A stretch of DNA of 64,000 nt from Phytopythium helicoides (Eukaryota > Oomycota > Peronosporomycetes > Pythiales > Pythiaceae): the NCBI GenBank assembly GCA_024867545.1, contig JANFNE010000025.1, forward strand, positions 620,001 through 684,000. Reading direction: 5' to 3'. A model generated the notes under the pieces. The model worked only from the letters and a program-made list of their open reading frames with translations, was not told the origin of the DNA and made no database searches. Position 1 is the first letter of the stretch. The number at the start of each line of letters is the position of its first letter. Of this stretch, positions 32,119 to 45,300 are shown piece after piece. A program made the translations under genes and the position numbers.

Positions 32119-33417
32119 CTAACTTGACTGACGGAACTTAGTCAGCTCCACAAGCGCGAAGCCCGCCACCACCAACAGCGAGCCCACCACGCACTGCCAC
32201 GAAAAGCTCAAATCGTGGAGAAACACATCCCAGATACCCGCGACCGGAAGCATCAACATAGTGCCAACACTCGCTTCCAACGGAGACGTCCAGCACACGG
32301 ACAGTGAGATCAAGATGGAGTTTAGACCAGCCATGAACGCGCTCAGCAACATCAGTCCGACGCCTTCTCCTGTATTGGGCCAGGCAACAGTCTCGTAAAG
32401 CCACTCAAACGGACTGTGTGCCAGAACAAAGCTTCCAATGATCCACTGCGGGATTGTCATGAGACCACAGAAGGACGCAAAGATGAGCAGCGTCGAGAGA
32501 TCCGCTATGTCTCCTCCAACGATCAGCACCATGCTGACTACGTAGATGCCGAAGAAGATGTTTGAAATGATGACACATAAGCACGCGATGAAACCGGTAC
32601 TGTCGAGGCTGGATGAAGAAAGAGACGCGTCGTTGCTGCCGTCATCTTGATAGATGACGATGATGGTGACCCCGATGAACGCGACGAGCACTCCGGTGAT
32701 TTTGCGGCACATGATTTCCTCACCGAGCAGACAGACCGAGAAGCAGTAGACGATGAGTGGAGCGACATTTTGTATCGCAGCCGCGATGGCGACGCTGACA
32801 TCATTGATTGCCTTGAACCAGAAGTAGTCAGCTGAGCAGTAGAGCACGTTCAGCACTACGGCCATTTTCAGCACTTTGCCCAGCGGTAAGATGCAGTGGC
32901 GCTGCAGCACGGCCTTCAAGCTGAGATCTTCGTGAACTCCACCCTCGTTGAAGCGATGAAACAGGTATAGTCCAGGAAGCAACAATACCTGCATAAGTTC
33001 ATTGCCTGTGAGTCCATGCAAGATGTGCACACGAGCAGATGCCGATTACCGTCACGGCGTGACTATAGCTGACGATGAAGAACGCCTTGTTGACATGGCT
33101 CACTCTCTGCAGCAATCAACATCGTTAGAGAACTTCACGATGAGCACCAACGCGATCAAGTCAGCACCTCGAACGCCTGCAAGACTTCACTCTGAGCCAC
33201 CTGCATGAAGATCATGGCTATTATCGATCAAAAGTCAGTCGCGAGCTCTCGCCTAACACAAACAAATCCAACAGCCATTTGACCAATCTAGCGTACCAGC
33301 GAGAGCCAATAGCCCGCGACGACGCGTGCGATTGCGTCGTGCCTGGCCCTTCATGGCGTCGACGTCATCGAGGCCAGGTGGGAGCAGCGCCGAGTGCTCG
33401 GAGGAGTGAGTCGCCAT
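32119..33417 (-). CDS. SLC35F-like (EamA/DMT) transporter, copy 4, 4 exons, 365 aa
   Basis: Exons 33417-33297 (121 nt), 33217-33168 (50), 33106-33050 (57) and 32988-32119. Phases and lengths match copy 3 exactly except for the last exon, which is 63 nt shorter: it stops after AGFALVELTKFRQSS and lacks the tail present in copy 3. Predicted ten helices, with CWTSPLEASVGTMLMLPVAG in the eighth/ninth. Tandem duplicate of copy 3 on the same strand. Confidence 0.87.
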
Positions 33418-34048
33418 GCTCAAGTCGTCAGTTATTGAACAATGAAGTCTATGCGAACAGCAATCCACCACTGCTGGTTGCATTTTAGCAGCGACATCAC
33501 GGTTGACTGGAAACGGAGCTTCCAGTCAACGTTGATGATCTTGAAGCCATGACAAGCTGAACAGCGAGCGGCTATTGGCTAAATATTATTTTTTAAACAC
33601 ATTTGGTTGGCTTAAAATAAGAGATACGAGCATCCATTGGCTGAAATACCTCAAGATGCGATTACGAGCTGAGCTCTGGCCGTTCCATCAGCAGCAATGT
33701 TGGTTACCACCAGTCTCGGTTGCTGTTCACGACAGCTAGCACCTTCAAGCAAAATGGGTAGGTGTTATTCACAGCGAAGCAAAACAATGTGGGCAATGAC
33801 ATTAAACTGATACCCCCACGATGAGCTTGGCCACTCAATTCGGATCGAGCAGCCACATGAACACACGAGCTCCCATCTTTTGGTCATCCACTGCTGGATT
33901 ATTGCAAGACACATTTTCTTGTCAGCAACCTTTACCATGATAAACCACGATCGAGATCTCGTTCACTCTTTTGTCTTTGAGATGAAATTACTCCGCTCGG
34001 CGGTGAGACCGAGGAGAGAACCTCATCATACGATATAAATCAACGCAA
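33418..34048. other. Intergenic region upstream of SLC35F copy 4
   Basis: About 630 nt. The left part contains the second copy of the duplicated upstream element; the rest, to the stop of the RS coiled-coil gene, is AT-richer than its neighbours and shows no gene. Confidence 0.45.
33601..33695 (-). promoter_or_regulatory. Duplicated upstream element, copy B
   Basis: Counterpart of 31881-31976. ATTTGGTTGGCTTAAAAT (33601) and CCATTGGCTGAAATA (33634) are identical in both; the bases between differ, which points to constraint on the two blocks or to a duplication that is now diverging. Confidence 0.6.
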
Positions 34049-37000
34049 CTACGCCACTTGTAATGTAGTAGCCCGTGAGATCGCATTGCAAGCGTCCATG
34101 CACCCATCGAGTGCCAGTATTGCCATGAACTTCTGGTCCACGTCCACCAACTCGATCGCGACTGAGTCCACATTTCCAACGGGCACGCAGAAATCGCGAG
34201 ATCCTCCCGCATCGGCGACTGACCGGCCGTTTACCCGCAGCGAACGGAGTGCCAATTCGATGGTCTCTACGTGAAGGCTGTCATTCGCCAGGCTCGAGCT
34301 ATCGACCAGGCTATTCGACATCAACACAGTCACGAGCAAGTGACAGAACGCGAGTGGAGGAAGCTCGCCTTTTTCTGATTGCTCTTCCAGCCAGTTCCAG
34401 TCTGCGAAAAAGAAGTAGGGCAGATGCTTGAGCAAGACCCCCCACAAGTGCATGAACAACTTTGCACCAAACGCGTTCAACTTGACAGTGGCAAGCTGAG
34501 GCGCACCGCTGCTCACGAGTACCACATCAAACATGAGCACCAGGAGGTAAACAGCTGGTGACGCCCCGAGTTCTTGGCTAAGTGCCTGCTGCAGCACGTT
34601 GCTCCCCTGAGTTCGCGCTAGTGTGAGCATAGCCTCAGCTTGCTGCTTCATCCATTTGATCGCAGCCCCAGGGTTATATTCGTGGGGCGGATCAGCGGCG
34701 AAGTCAAGCGCAGGGTTGACTGAAATGCCCGTACTGGTGGTATCTGGAAACTCTTTCGTGAGGAACTGTGCCGTTGCGCTAGCCCACTCACGACGAATCT
34801 CTCGAACGAGTTTGCTGAACATTATGGCTACAGCACCCGGTTCGAGATTATCCACTCGCTCCAAAGTACTTGCGTCGCCGGGAAGCTCAGAAGTAGCGGA
34901 TGAATTATTCACGACAACTGACTGGATCACACATTGGGTCAGGTGCATCGGGTACCCTTGCAAAAACTGATTGTTGCGCTGGAACGTGGCTGCGCGACTC
35001 GAATCGACACACTCGTCCCTCTTCAGTTGGTAAAAGTGGCTGGTCCACGAGGCGTCCAGCGTTGGTGCACCTCCTAGGCAAAAGTAGAGTACAAGCCCAA
35101 TACGAAGATCCTTGACACTGTGGAGTTTTTCATCCTCCGGTGCTGGAGACACTGCGTGACTTGTTGCGCCAGATCCCATTTCATCTTCTCTAATGAAACC
35201 CTCTTCTTCTTCTCCATCCTCGAGAACAATGTCAGGCGGTGCCATATTAGGCGGTACCTGAGCTTCTTCGATATGCGTGTCCACAGGTCGTTCTTCTTCT
35301 TCGATCACAATCACCTCAGCGGGAGGCCGACGAGCGGCACCGTTGTTGGTGGTCCGCTCTTCGAGTTGCGAAACTTGATGTGATTCAGTGCTCGATTCAC
35401 TTTGCCTTTCCGCAGTATTCGCAGCCCCGCCATTGTCAAGAAGTAAAGACTGGGACAACGCCACCGGTTGCTGGCCATGTACCCCAGAGTCTCGCTGACG
35501 TGCTTCGTGCTGTTGTTGATCCCATGGCCGAGATGACTGAAAGGGCTGGAGCTGGCGTTCTTGATACGTTGGCCGCCATTGAGGTCGTGGTGGGCTCCGA
35601 CTTCGACTCCGGCTTCGACTTCGGCTACGCCGGCGTGGTTGCCAATCCACTGGGCGCCTCTCAAACTGTCCCGATTGGAAATTATACTGCTCCTCGTATC
35701 TTCTTCGACCAGAAGAACCAAATTCACGAGACTGAATCGGACGACGGGGAGGCTCTTCTTCGATTCGACGCGCTAATTGCTTGACTTCACGAACATCACC
35801 TTGAAGCTCAAAAAGAGCGTCCTTGAGCCGCTTGATCTCCGTGATATGAGCATTAGAGTCACGATCGAGATTATCAAAGACCTGTGCACCCAAATCCCGC
35901 AGTCGGCCCTGGAAATGGTCGTGCAGTTTGTCGATCCGAACATCATTATCCCGCGTCAGTCTCGTGAAGTCTCCAACTAGGGCTCTCAGGTCACTGCCCA
36001 TTCGCCCAAGCTGGACTTTGACATCTTCAAATGCGGCGATGGGGATAATTGGTGGTAGTGGGGGAGGAGGAGGTACTGGAAGTAGACGCGGTTGCTGCAG
36101 TTCGCGCTCTGCGAGTGCACGAAGATCTCCCAAGTTGCGCTCTACAGAATAAATACGGTCCTTCATCTTGTCAAATTCGCCTTGAAGCCGACTCTGCTGG
36201 TCAAACTGCCTGGTGCGATCGCTATTTTCAAGGATCTCCACGCGCTCTGCCAGTCTGATGGCGTCGTTGGCCTGATCCTTGCTGGTGTCGAGAAATTGCT
36301 CGCGCAAGCCGTCTACCATCGTGCGCATCTCTTTCCGCAGAGCTGTCACTTCTTGGTCCTTCTTCTTTATCATCGTAATGCACTCTTGGCGACACTTTGC
36401 CAGCTCGTTTTCGTAGCGCTCTTGAAGCGCCGACAACTGCGTCATCATGTACTCTTCGTCGACCACTCGCTGTTCGAGTTCCTTCAAGCCCTTTTCCGTC
36501 GCAGAGCCCTGGATTTCACCCTGTCCACATCTGCGGTCGCGTCCGCGCTGGCCTGCGCCACCACGTGCACCTCCTTTTTGACAGCCTTGACCACTTCCAA
36601 GGCCTCCCTGCTCTGCTGTTGGGCCGACTCCTTCGTCTCTCTCGCCTCCGCGACGCTCCTCTCCGCCTCGCGCAGCGCGTCGTCCGCCAGCCCGCCAACC
36701 TGCTTGAGCTCTCGCCGCACTACCGCACCGTCCCCGCACAAGTCAGCCTCCGAGCCTCCTCCGCCACGCAACGCCCGCGCTCCTCACCGTTCATGCACTC
36801 CTTGCGGATCTCCGACATGTCTGCACGCGCCAACGCTCCCAGTCAGCCACCCACCACGCCACCGCCCGCCTCAGAGCGCGCGCACCGACGTTGACCGCGA
36901 GCTGCCACTTCTCGACGCCTCGCAGCGCGCTGCGCAGCGCCGCCAGCTCCGCGGCCCCCGCGCCGCTCGCCGGCGACACCGGAGGCCGCGAGCCGCCCGA

Positions 37001-37102
37001 GCCGGAGCCCGAGCCCGAGCCGGAGCTGCCGCTGCGCTTGCGCTTCTTCTGGCCGCCGCCTTTGCCCTCCGCACGCGGCGCCGTCGTGCGCACCGTCGCC
37101 AT
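34049..37102 (-). CDS. Coiled-coil protein with RS tract and unknown C-terminal domain, 4 exons, 952 aa
   Basis: Exons 37102-36886, 36820-36788, 36719-36571 and 36508-34049; the introns are 62-68 nt, phase-consistent, and remove every frame change. The N-terminus has KKRKRS (nuclear-signal-like) and a Gly/Ser repeat. A long coiled coil follows (ELKQVGGLADDALREAERS to SERKLGDLR-type heptads), then a Pro run, more coiled coil, an RS dipeptide tract (SRSRSRSRSRS at about 35620 on the minus strand), and an acidic linker. The last 330 residues look globular (PYFFFADWNWLEEQ) but match no family I recognise. The RS tract and basic N-terminus suggest a nuclear protein; this is inference. Tandem with the coiled-coil gene at 37.3 kb. 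Confidence 0.7.
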
Positions 37103-37327
37103 GGGCGCTCGGATCCAACTTCTGGCCGAAGGAAAGCGCGAAAAAATGCCAGTATGTGGCGCACACGAATGGACAGGACAGCGTGTTCACTTCAACAACA
37201 ACGACAATGGGCTTAGATAGGAGCGGGATGACTGCTGCTACACCTACGTTCGGCGGCGCGGCACTCGCCCTACGATAAATCACGATCCAGGCAGGCGGTC
37301 AAGGTGCAGAGAAGAGCGAGCGCGGAG

Positions 37328-39062
37328 CTAGCCAGCGCCCTCGATGATCCAAAACTGGCGGTGCTGCTCCAGCAGCCGGCGCTCCAGGGCCTCCTCGGGC
37401 GACTCGTCCACGTGGTCTGCTCCAGCAACGCGACACCCGTCAGTCGACGCGACCACAACTCGAACGTGACACCAGATGATCGACGAACCTTCATTGACGC
37501 TGAGGCGATCAGACACTCCTGAAGACCGCGAGGAGTAGTGCGGGCTCTCGCACGGAGGCATGGGCGGCAGCGGGAGCTGCTCCAACTCCCGTCGCGAATC
37601 TTCTTCCCTGTACTGGAGCCATTGTTGATCCTCCATAATTCCGCGATTGTCGCGCCCTTGAGGTGACAGCATGTCTTGATCGCCAGCCGGTGCTAGCTCC
37701 TCCTCTGCAACGCCAGGGCAGTACCAGTCGCTGCTATACCCGTGCTCCAGATGTGGCCGCAAGTTGCCGCACATGCGTGTCGTCATCTTCAACGAGTATC
37801 CCGGTGTGTTCACCCCGCCCATTGTTCCACGTGCATCCCGGACTCGAATAGGCGAAGGGCTGCTCGTGTTGACGACAGGCAATGAATGTCGTCGAAGACG
37901 TGCAGACCCCATCTTCGCCGTGCTTGGGACTAGATACTTGGTTCGTTCCTTCAGAATATGCATGTCCTTGAGAATAGTTATCATGCCGGATCGAAGACCG
38001 TCCACTTCTTCATAGAGGCGCTCTGCCTCATCATCCTGTACTTCTCTGATCCGCGCCATTTGATGCGCGAGGAGATCTTCAAGTTGCTGGCGGAACGACT
38101 GATTGCTCTGCGCCAGGCCCAGCTTGATCTCATAAATCTCGTTCCGCAACTCAGTGAGCTGGTCCGACACATAATCAATTCGGGACTGAGGCGAAATCGT
38201 GTCTGCCATCACTGTGTAGCTCGCATCATCAGAGATAAACCCGGAAGTCTCTTGCTCGTACTGCAGCTCCTTCTGTTGCGGTTGCTGGTACATCAGTGTT
38301 GCGGCGTCACTTCCCCCAGCGGAGGAGTCAGCACCGACGTACCGTCGCGTCGGCGCGAGCTCCTCAGCTCTGCGCAGCTCGTCAAGGTTTCGAACGAGAC
38401 GACTCATTTCCTCCGAGCACGCGGTGTGAAAGTCCTGGAGCTCTGCGCGCGTCAGGTCGCGCGTGCACTTGAGCGCGTCGACCTGGTCGGCGCAGCGCGC
38501 GATCTGTCCGAGCAGGTCCTCCATGAGCTGCATGTTCCTTCGCGAGCTGCCCTGGAACTCGTTCTGCAGCGTCGCGAGCTCATTGGCGACGTTGTTGAGT
38601 GCGCTGAGGCGCAGCTGGATCTTGTCGTGGTCCTTCCGCCGCTGCGAGAACTTGCGCTTGAGCGAGCGCAGCCCCGTGCGCATCTGGTCGCTCTTGGCCG
38701 CCACGTCCGCCAGCTCCTGCGTGATGTCCTCTCCGTCCTGCCCCGCGCTCTCCTTCATCTCTCCGCTGTCCTCGCTCAGGCTGTAGGCGTCCGCGTCCGC
38801 GTCTGCCTCAGCGTCGCCCGACGCCTCATCCTCCCGCAGCTCGAACAAGTCGCCTGCGCGCCCAGCGCCCCCCGTCAGCCGCAGGCCCCGCCGCCCGCTC
38901 CCACACGCCCGCCTACCTCCGCCACATACCTCGAGTGCGCCGCCCGCCGTCCGTGCGCGGCCGCTTGAGCGACGCCTGCGCCTGCTCCTCGGCGCCCAGC
39001 GGCTGCCCGCGCGCCTGCTGCTTCTGCCGCCGCGCGCCGCCGCGCGCCACCACCGCCGCCAT
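37328..39062 (-). CDS. Coiled-coil hypothetical protein, 2-3 exons, 528-552 aa
   Basis: Exon 1 is 39062-38930 (MAAVVARGGARRQKQQ, basic, with KRPR), exon 2 38853-37328; the 76-nt intron is phase 1. A second possible intron at 37417-37488 is 72 nt, GT-AG, with CTGAC near its end, contains no stop and keeps the frame, so both forms are translatable. Features: a short acidic DADADA stretch, then coiled coils (about residues 100-200 and 290-370) and a Ser/Pro-rich tail with basic RRHS. No family recognised. It shares a divergent promoter region with the THADA homologue. Confidence 0.65.
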
Positions 39063-39389
39063 CCGCTCGCTCGCTCGCCTTCAAGCGTCTCGCTGCGGAG
39101 GAACAAGCTGGAGATGCTCGCGCCGCGTTCCTTCCACGGTAGCAAAGGCCGATCATGTCCTTATCACACCTTGGCCAGCAGCCTCTTATAATAATTACGC
39201 AGGTCATATATTATGTGCAACATTATCGCATCTACTAATTCTTCAAACCCCAGTAATTTATAATAATGACGAAGATGATTTACGCCGATTTGAGAGTGAA
39301 GGTGCGCCTCGGATTGGCCGAAAAAGGCCCCGCGGTGGCGGCCATTGGCTGGCCGGAAGAGGCAAAGTTGAAAGGGCAACCAACCGAAT
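39063..39389. promoter_or_regulatory. Divergent promoter region, coiled-coil gene / THADA homologue
   Basis: 327 nt between two start codons. A CCATTGGCTGG block (an ATTGG/CCAAT-type element) lies at about 39340, and the central part (39180-39290) is AT-rich. No gene fits here. Confidence 0.5.
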
Positions 39390-42300
39390 ATGGTGCGCAA
39401 GAAGAGGAAAGGCGTCGTCAAGGAGGCTGAGGCTTCGGGCTCCGCGGGCAGCGCCAAGCCGCGCGTGGAGCTGGAGCGCGCGCTCCCCCAAGCGCCTGAG
39501 GACGCCGCGCTGCCGTTCGCGCTCGCGGCGAGCGAGGTGCCCGTGGAGACGGCTGACGCGCAGGTGACGACGCTGCGCCAGTGGTACACGCTGCTATGCT
39601 CGGCACGCAGCCTGTTCGACCAGCTCAAGATGCTGCAGCTCTTCCGCTCCAAGTGCAACGCCGCGCTGGCAGTCGAAGGCGACCACGAGGCGTTTGCGGC
39701 CGCGGCCTGGCGTATGGCCTTCCGCCTGTACGTCGCGCCGAAGTGGGAGCCCGTGCGCAAGAACTTCTTCCTCATCCTCAAGGCACTCGCCGACGCCAAC
39801 CACAAGCTGGGCGACGCGCTCAAGAGTGCTGCGAGCGACGAGCTCCAGCGGTTTCTCCGGGAGCTGCTGGGTAATGCACAGGACGCAGAGCTCTCGCCAG
39901 ATGAGATCGTGGATGTCTTCGACGCGATGCTGCTGATCAGCGACTTCCAGTTCCTGGCCGGGGTACTGGTGGAGCTGCCTGAGCAAGAGGACGGCGCCCC
40001 AGGTCTGGCGGCGTTTGTTCGCTTTTGCTCGCAGCGGCTGGATGACCTGGCGCTGCCTGTGACTAGATACCGCCAAAACGAGGATACCGAGCTGTCGGGT
40101 GATGGAGATGCTGAGGATGCCTCTACAAGTGTCGTTCTGATTGCGTCAGAGCGTTGCGGACACGCTTTGAAGAACGTGATCCTGCTCACTACCATGAAGG
40201 AGGCATTGTATGCGCGAATTGCTGCCTCACCACTCATCGTAGATGACTTTTTTGCTATCGCTGAGAGTTGCGCCAAGGTCTTGCAGACCAGTGTGGTACA
40301 CAAGGATCTCCTTACTCAGGCAGCACTCGCGTATTGCCTTACTCTGCGACTGCTACTGCACTGCGCGCAGGGACATGCCGTAGACAAAGGGCCGATGGCG
40401 AAGCAGCTTCTGGCAGCAATTTACCCGGATCAGCACTCCGCAATGCGTGGCTCTACGAAACTCGACGCCCACCTGAAAGCTGCCGCAGCTGGATTCGGAG
40501 AACTGTCGCGCCTTGCAATGTTTCGTGGTGTATTAAGCAGCCTCACTGACAGTGAGCTCGCCTCGACCATTGAAGCGGAAGACAACTCAACGATGATGAA
40601 TACTCTTTTCAAGAGCGCTCAGCAGTACTGTCAACACGAGTCACTCAATGTTCGACTGTACGCCTTCCAGGTTTTGGAGGCATTCCTGCGTCGTGCTGTC
40701 CTTATTGTTCAGGGACAAAACTGCGACTCTGAAGCCTCCATTGCGACTTCGAAGACGGTTGCGTTCGATACGATGGTGAGCCTAACAGCAGGCGTCATTC
40801 TGAACTGGGGACACAATTCGAAGAAGGTCAACCAGTTCATGCCACCGATGTTCACCCACATTGTCAACTACTTTGCTCTGACGGGTGACTTCGACATTTG
40901 GAAGAAAAGTATCATCTCCAAGCTAATCGGTTTGCCTTCGCATAGCCGTGCAAAATACGGAGCCTTATCCATTCTTGCTGTCAAGTACGGTGTCAAGAAC
41001 ATGCTAGCAGAATATCCGTCGCTGATGAAGTCGGTGCTGGTCTCAGTTGGCAACAAGGATGTGTCTGCAGCTGCAGCTAGTCTGTTTTCGCAGTTTCTGG
41101 ATGCTGAAGAAGCAGGCGCAGCTAATCCTTGGCTAATGGATGTAGTGGATGCTCTGATCTCGAGTGATCCAAACCTCCGAGAGCGCGTTGCGACGTATGT
41201 TATGCCGCTTCTACTGAAGAAGAGTCCATCCGTTGTTGTCGAGCTGATCGATACTCTCCGTGAGACCTTGGAGAAAGAGCAAGTAATTGCGGATCGTGAG
41301 ATCACTTTGTGGGCGATTATTGAAGTTGTAAAATACGCAAGGAAGCGTATCTCCCCGGAAAAGCTGGCTGGAGTATCCATTCATGAGGTTGAGATTGGGC
41401 TTCGACACCAGCGAGCGGAGACTCGAGGTGCTGCGTTCGAGGCGATTTGCGCTTCACTAAAGTCAACCAACGCTCCCACTCCCCAAGAGCTCGCGCTTAT
41501 TAAAGCCTTCCTGGTCATGAGCAGCAAAGAAATTGCTTCTGGCAGCCGGATGAACACAATGATTGGGCTCAAGAACGTGTTCTTCCGAGTCAAAGAGAGC
41601 CAGCGTCTCGCTCGAAAGACATCAAAGCAAGTCGAGAGTGCTGAGTCCACCCAGGGGGCAGAGTTTTTGGAGTGGGTACAGCACTTTGTCGTTTCCTCCT
41701 TGTACGCTGGATCAAGTCCTCAGCGTACCATTCTTGGTCTTGAAGTTATGCTACTGTATCTGCAGGTCTTTGGGATGGTGGATGCTATCTCAGGGTCTTC
41801 AACGCGTTTTCTTGAGCCACAGGTTGTATCTGTCCTGCTCAACGTTCTTGTGAGCTCGTGGGATGTGATCCGATCGTTAGCGTTTGCTATCCTTGAGCTT
41901 TACCCGACCGATTTGCCTGGGTACTCTTCTGAAGCAGAACTTACGGCTCTGTTGAAGTGGTCGCTTATGCTTTGCATCAGTCCTCGGCAGCGTGAAAGTG
42001 ACGCTGGTGCGCTCTTCATGCGCATTCTCTTCAAGCGTAGTGGGGCAATCCAGCACTTCAGGATCGAGCTTGTGGACGACGTTAAAGCTGCCCAGGAGGC
42101 TGTAAAGAGCAGCGAGGCATCATTTGTGCTGAAGCTTTCGTCGCTCGTTTTGAAGCGCCTCCGCGATAGCGCCATGGACAAGTCCGGGCAAGGGGAGTCG
42201 CCACTAGTCCATGGACTGTTGTTGTCTCTCCGATACATTGTTGAGAGTGTCGACTTCGATTCGATTGCGAAGAGCGGCGACAAGATTCTTCAGAGTGAAT

Positions 42301-45300
42301 GGCAGACTGCGCTTCACCAAGTCTTCCGTTGCGTCGACAATGCAATGCATGCGTCTCTGTCCGTCGTTGGTGATGCGACTTCTGGTGTGGGTGATGAAGA
42401 GCTTTCTGCAAATTTTGCTGGTGTCGTAGGAGAGGTAAGCTCAGTTTCAAAGTCGGCTGCGTCTGCGCTGAAGGTAGATTGCCGCGGACACTTGATCATC
42501 GAGAACAACGATGACGACGAAGACGGCGGCGCCGACTCTGGTCAACGTGCGGTTGTCGGCAGCTGGCTGGCCGCTCGAGAATGTGGTGCAATTGTGGACA
42601 CTCTAATGAAGCGCGTCCCTCTGCCGAGATCAAACTCCTCTCTGGATACCCAACCGCAATTCTTTACCACTGAGATGGCAGAGCGTGGTGGCGAAATGCT
42701 GCTGAACTCTTTGTTTGAGCTGAAACACAAGGGGGCTGTTGCCACCGCATACCAGTCGTTTGAAGGTGTTTGCAAGTCGTTCCTGGCGCATGCTGAACGG
42801 AATACTGTCCTTGGAGGCTTACCTCATGTGTGGGCGGACCGCCTATTGAACCGCCTCGAGACCTCGCAGCAAGTGTTTATATTGCGCCGCAGCTCAGGCT
42901 TTGCATTCAGTTTTGTGGCAATCCTTCGCGCGGAACCTCGAAACTCTGCTGCAGTTATCTTGCCAGTGGTGATGGGCAATTTACTCAGACTTGCAGCACT
43001 GGATACGGACAAGATCGCTCTAACTACCAAGCACGAGGATCACCACCTTGTCTGGCGCTCACGTGTGCATGCTTTGAATATTCTCAAGCTTATTTGCCAA
43101 GACGCTGTGCTTGCTGACGATGTCTCGGTGTACGTCTCCCGCATGCTAGAGGTGGCGATCTTTGGCTTCGACTGCGAGTCCTGGGCTGTACGCAACTCTT
43201 CCATGATGCTTTTTGCCGCAACTACGCAGCGCGCGATCGGAGATAAGCGTATCGCTGATGGTGCATCCACTCACAAGATCTCTAGTGCGGACGTATTCTC
43301 GCGTTTCCCGCAGCTGAGTGAGTTTCTTCATCGCGAACTTGTACGGTTTACGACGGAGGTGAACTCGACGGCAACGCGAGGAACAACACCTCCTGGATTG
43401 TTTCCTGTTTTGATGTTCCTTAGCCGGTTGAAATCGAGCGAAGATGAGGATGATGCGAGCCTACTTGCGGAAGGTGTTCCCCTGTCTAAATTCATCCCAA
43501 TTGTCATGAAGTGCGCTGAACAACCGACAAATGCTATTCGCCAAATGGCTGCAAAGGTGTTAGCGTCGATTGTTCGTGACTCCGAGGTTGTCAACATCAT
43601 TGAAAGCCTGATCGCAGGGCTTCCAAATGGCGTCACCAGCCGCGATGCTAGCACTTCGTCCAAGCCTACAACACCAAAGTCAAGCAATTATGTTCATGGG
43701 CTAATTGCCCAAATCCACCAAATTGCCCGCCGCTATCTTTGCAGTAGTGGCTCGTCCAAGCCAAGCTCGCACGACACTTCAGTATTGAGCGTAGCGCAGC
43801 GTGCGATTGCCGAAATTGTCGCAGCAAAGGTGCTTTCAGCAAAGATGTGGCTAGCGAGCTCATCGGTGTGTGCTGCTATCCGAGGCGAGTTTCTGGAACT
43901 AGTGGACGTGTTTGTTAGTTTCTGTGGCTCAAGAGCGGGTCGTGCTCTTGCTGCGGATTCTTCGAGCATGTTCCAGGACAGCGTAGTAGGCATCATTGAG
44001 GTCACGCAGTCGATGTGCGTGCTAGCGCTTGAAGAGCGGTGTGGTGCGCCTTCTCCTTCGTCAGCATACTATCGCCAGCACCACGCCCCGGGGATGTACG
44101 TTGTCGATCGAACGCTCGTATCAATACTCTTTGGCATTTGGCGACTAGAAAGCGTGCAGCACAAAGAGATTGGGGAGGATCAAATCGATCTTGCGGCTCG
44201 GCTGCTGACTTCCCCTGTGCTGCAAGTGAGGAAGCGGTCGATCAAGAAGGTTTCCAACTTGCTTGTTGGAGCAGGTGTTATTTCGGTTCCTCTGAGCACT
44301 GCGATCAAGTTCCAAACAGTGCTTGCAACTCAATTGCTGGTTGAGGTGCACCCAAAGATCAAGGCACGGAACCTCCAGCTGTCCGTCTTCTTCCTTGAGA
44401 AGAAGCACATGCAGCTCGGCAAGGATCTTGTTGAGAACCTTCTGCAAAAGGCTACGGAGATTCTCGAGGTCTCTTCTGACGCAGATGTTGTGGCACCGGC
44501 GCTCGAACTCCTTGCTCTCCTAGCTCCCAACAATCCCGCAACTTCGAGCTGGCGTCAGCTTCGTGAGCAGATTGTCGCGCGATCAGACGAGAAGCAGCCA
44601 CTTGCACTACGCCGCGCTGCCGCGAAAGCTCTCGGTCACTGCGATGTGCTATCGCGAGTTGCTGCTGCCGATGTCACGGATGAACGCGTTGAATTTGCCG
44701 TAGACTCCTGGCTGAGTGCCATTAAGCTGCTCCAAGACGACGACTCTAATGTGCGCCGACTTGTCAATGAAGCCGTGTCGAAGGCTTTGGAAATTTCGAC
44801 ACCGACGTCAGATACGTTGGTGCTGCCATTGGCGATTGAGCATCTGGTTAGCAGCTTCGGCAAGACGCAGTACGGCTTTTCTCGCGTTATGGAGATGGTC
44901 TCGCGGCTAATTGATGCACCTGCGGAGATTGAACAGTATCTTCGCAGCGGCGCTTCGAAGGACCTAGGAGCTACCGATCTCTCGAGCCGTATTTTTGAAG
45001 CTGAGAGCGACAACTACTACGCTGAACCCGATCTTGTGGCTCAGAACCTGGTATACCAACTCGTATTAAAGCGAGGCCAGCTCTTCGACACCCACAAATT
45101 CGAGCAGACGGTAATTGGGACTGCTACCAAGGCGTTGTATTCGCTCGAAAACGCGCTGAGCCGTGGTGCAAGCGCCGCCGAATGGCTCGGAGGGGTAACA
45201 TACTACCCTGGCGTCTTCCCAGCCCTCCAGAACGGCCTCATCGCAGCTGCAGCTGTGTTGGGATACTGCGACAGCCCGTCGGAATCCGCTTCCTCTCTGC

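Noticed and set aside
36509..36570. Apparent frameshift between coiled-coil segments
   Set aside because: A 62-nt intron with phase 0 on both sides joins KKE to GSATEKGL and removes the break.
36092..37216. 374-codon plus-strand frame opposite the RS coiled-coil gene
   Set aside because: The minus strand gives a phase-consistent four-exon coiled-coil protein; the plus frame is composition-driven.
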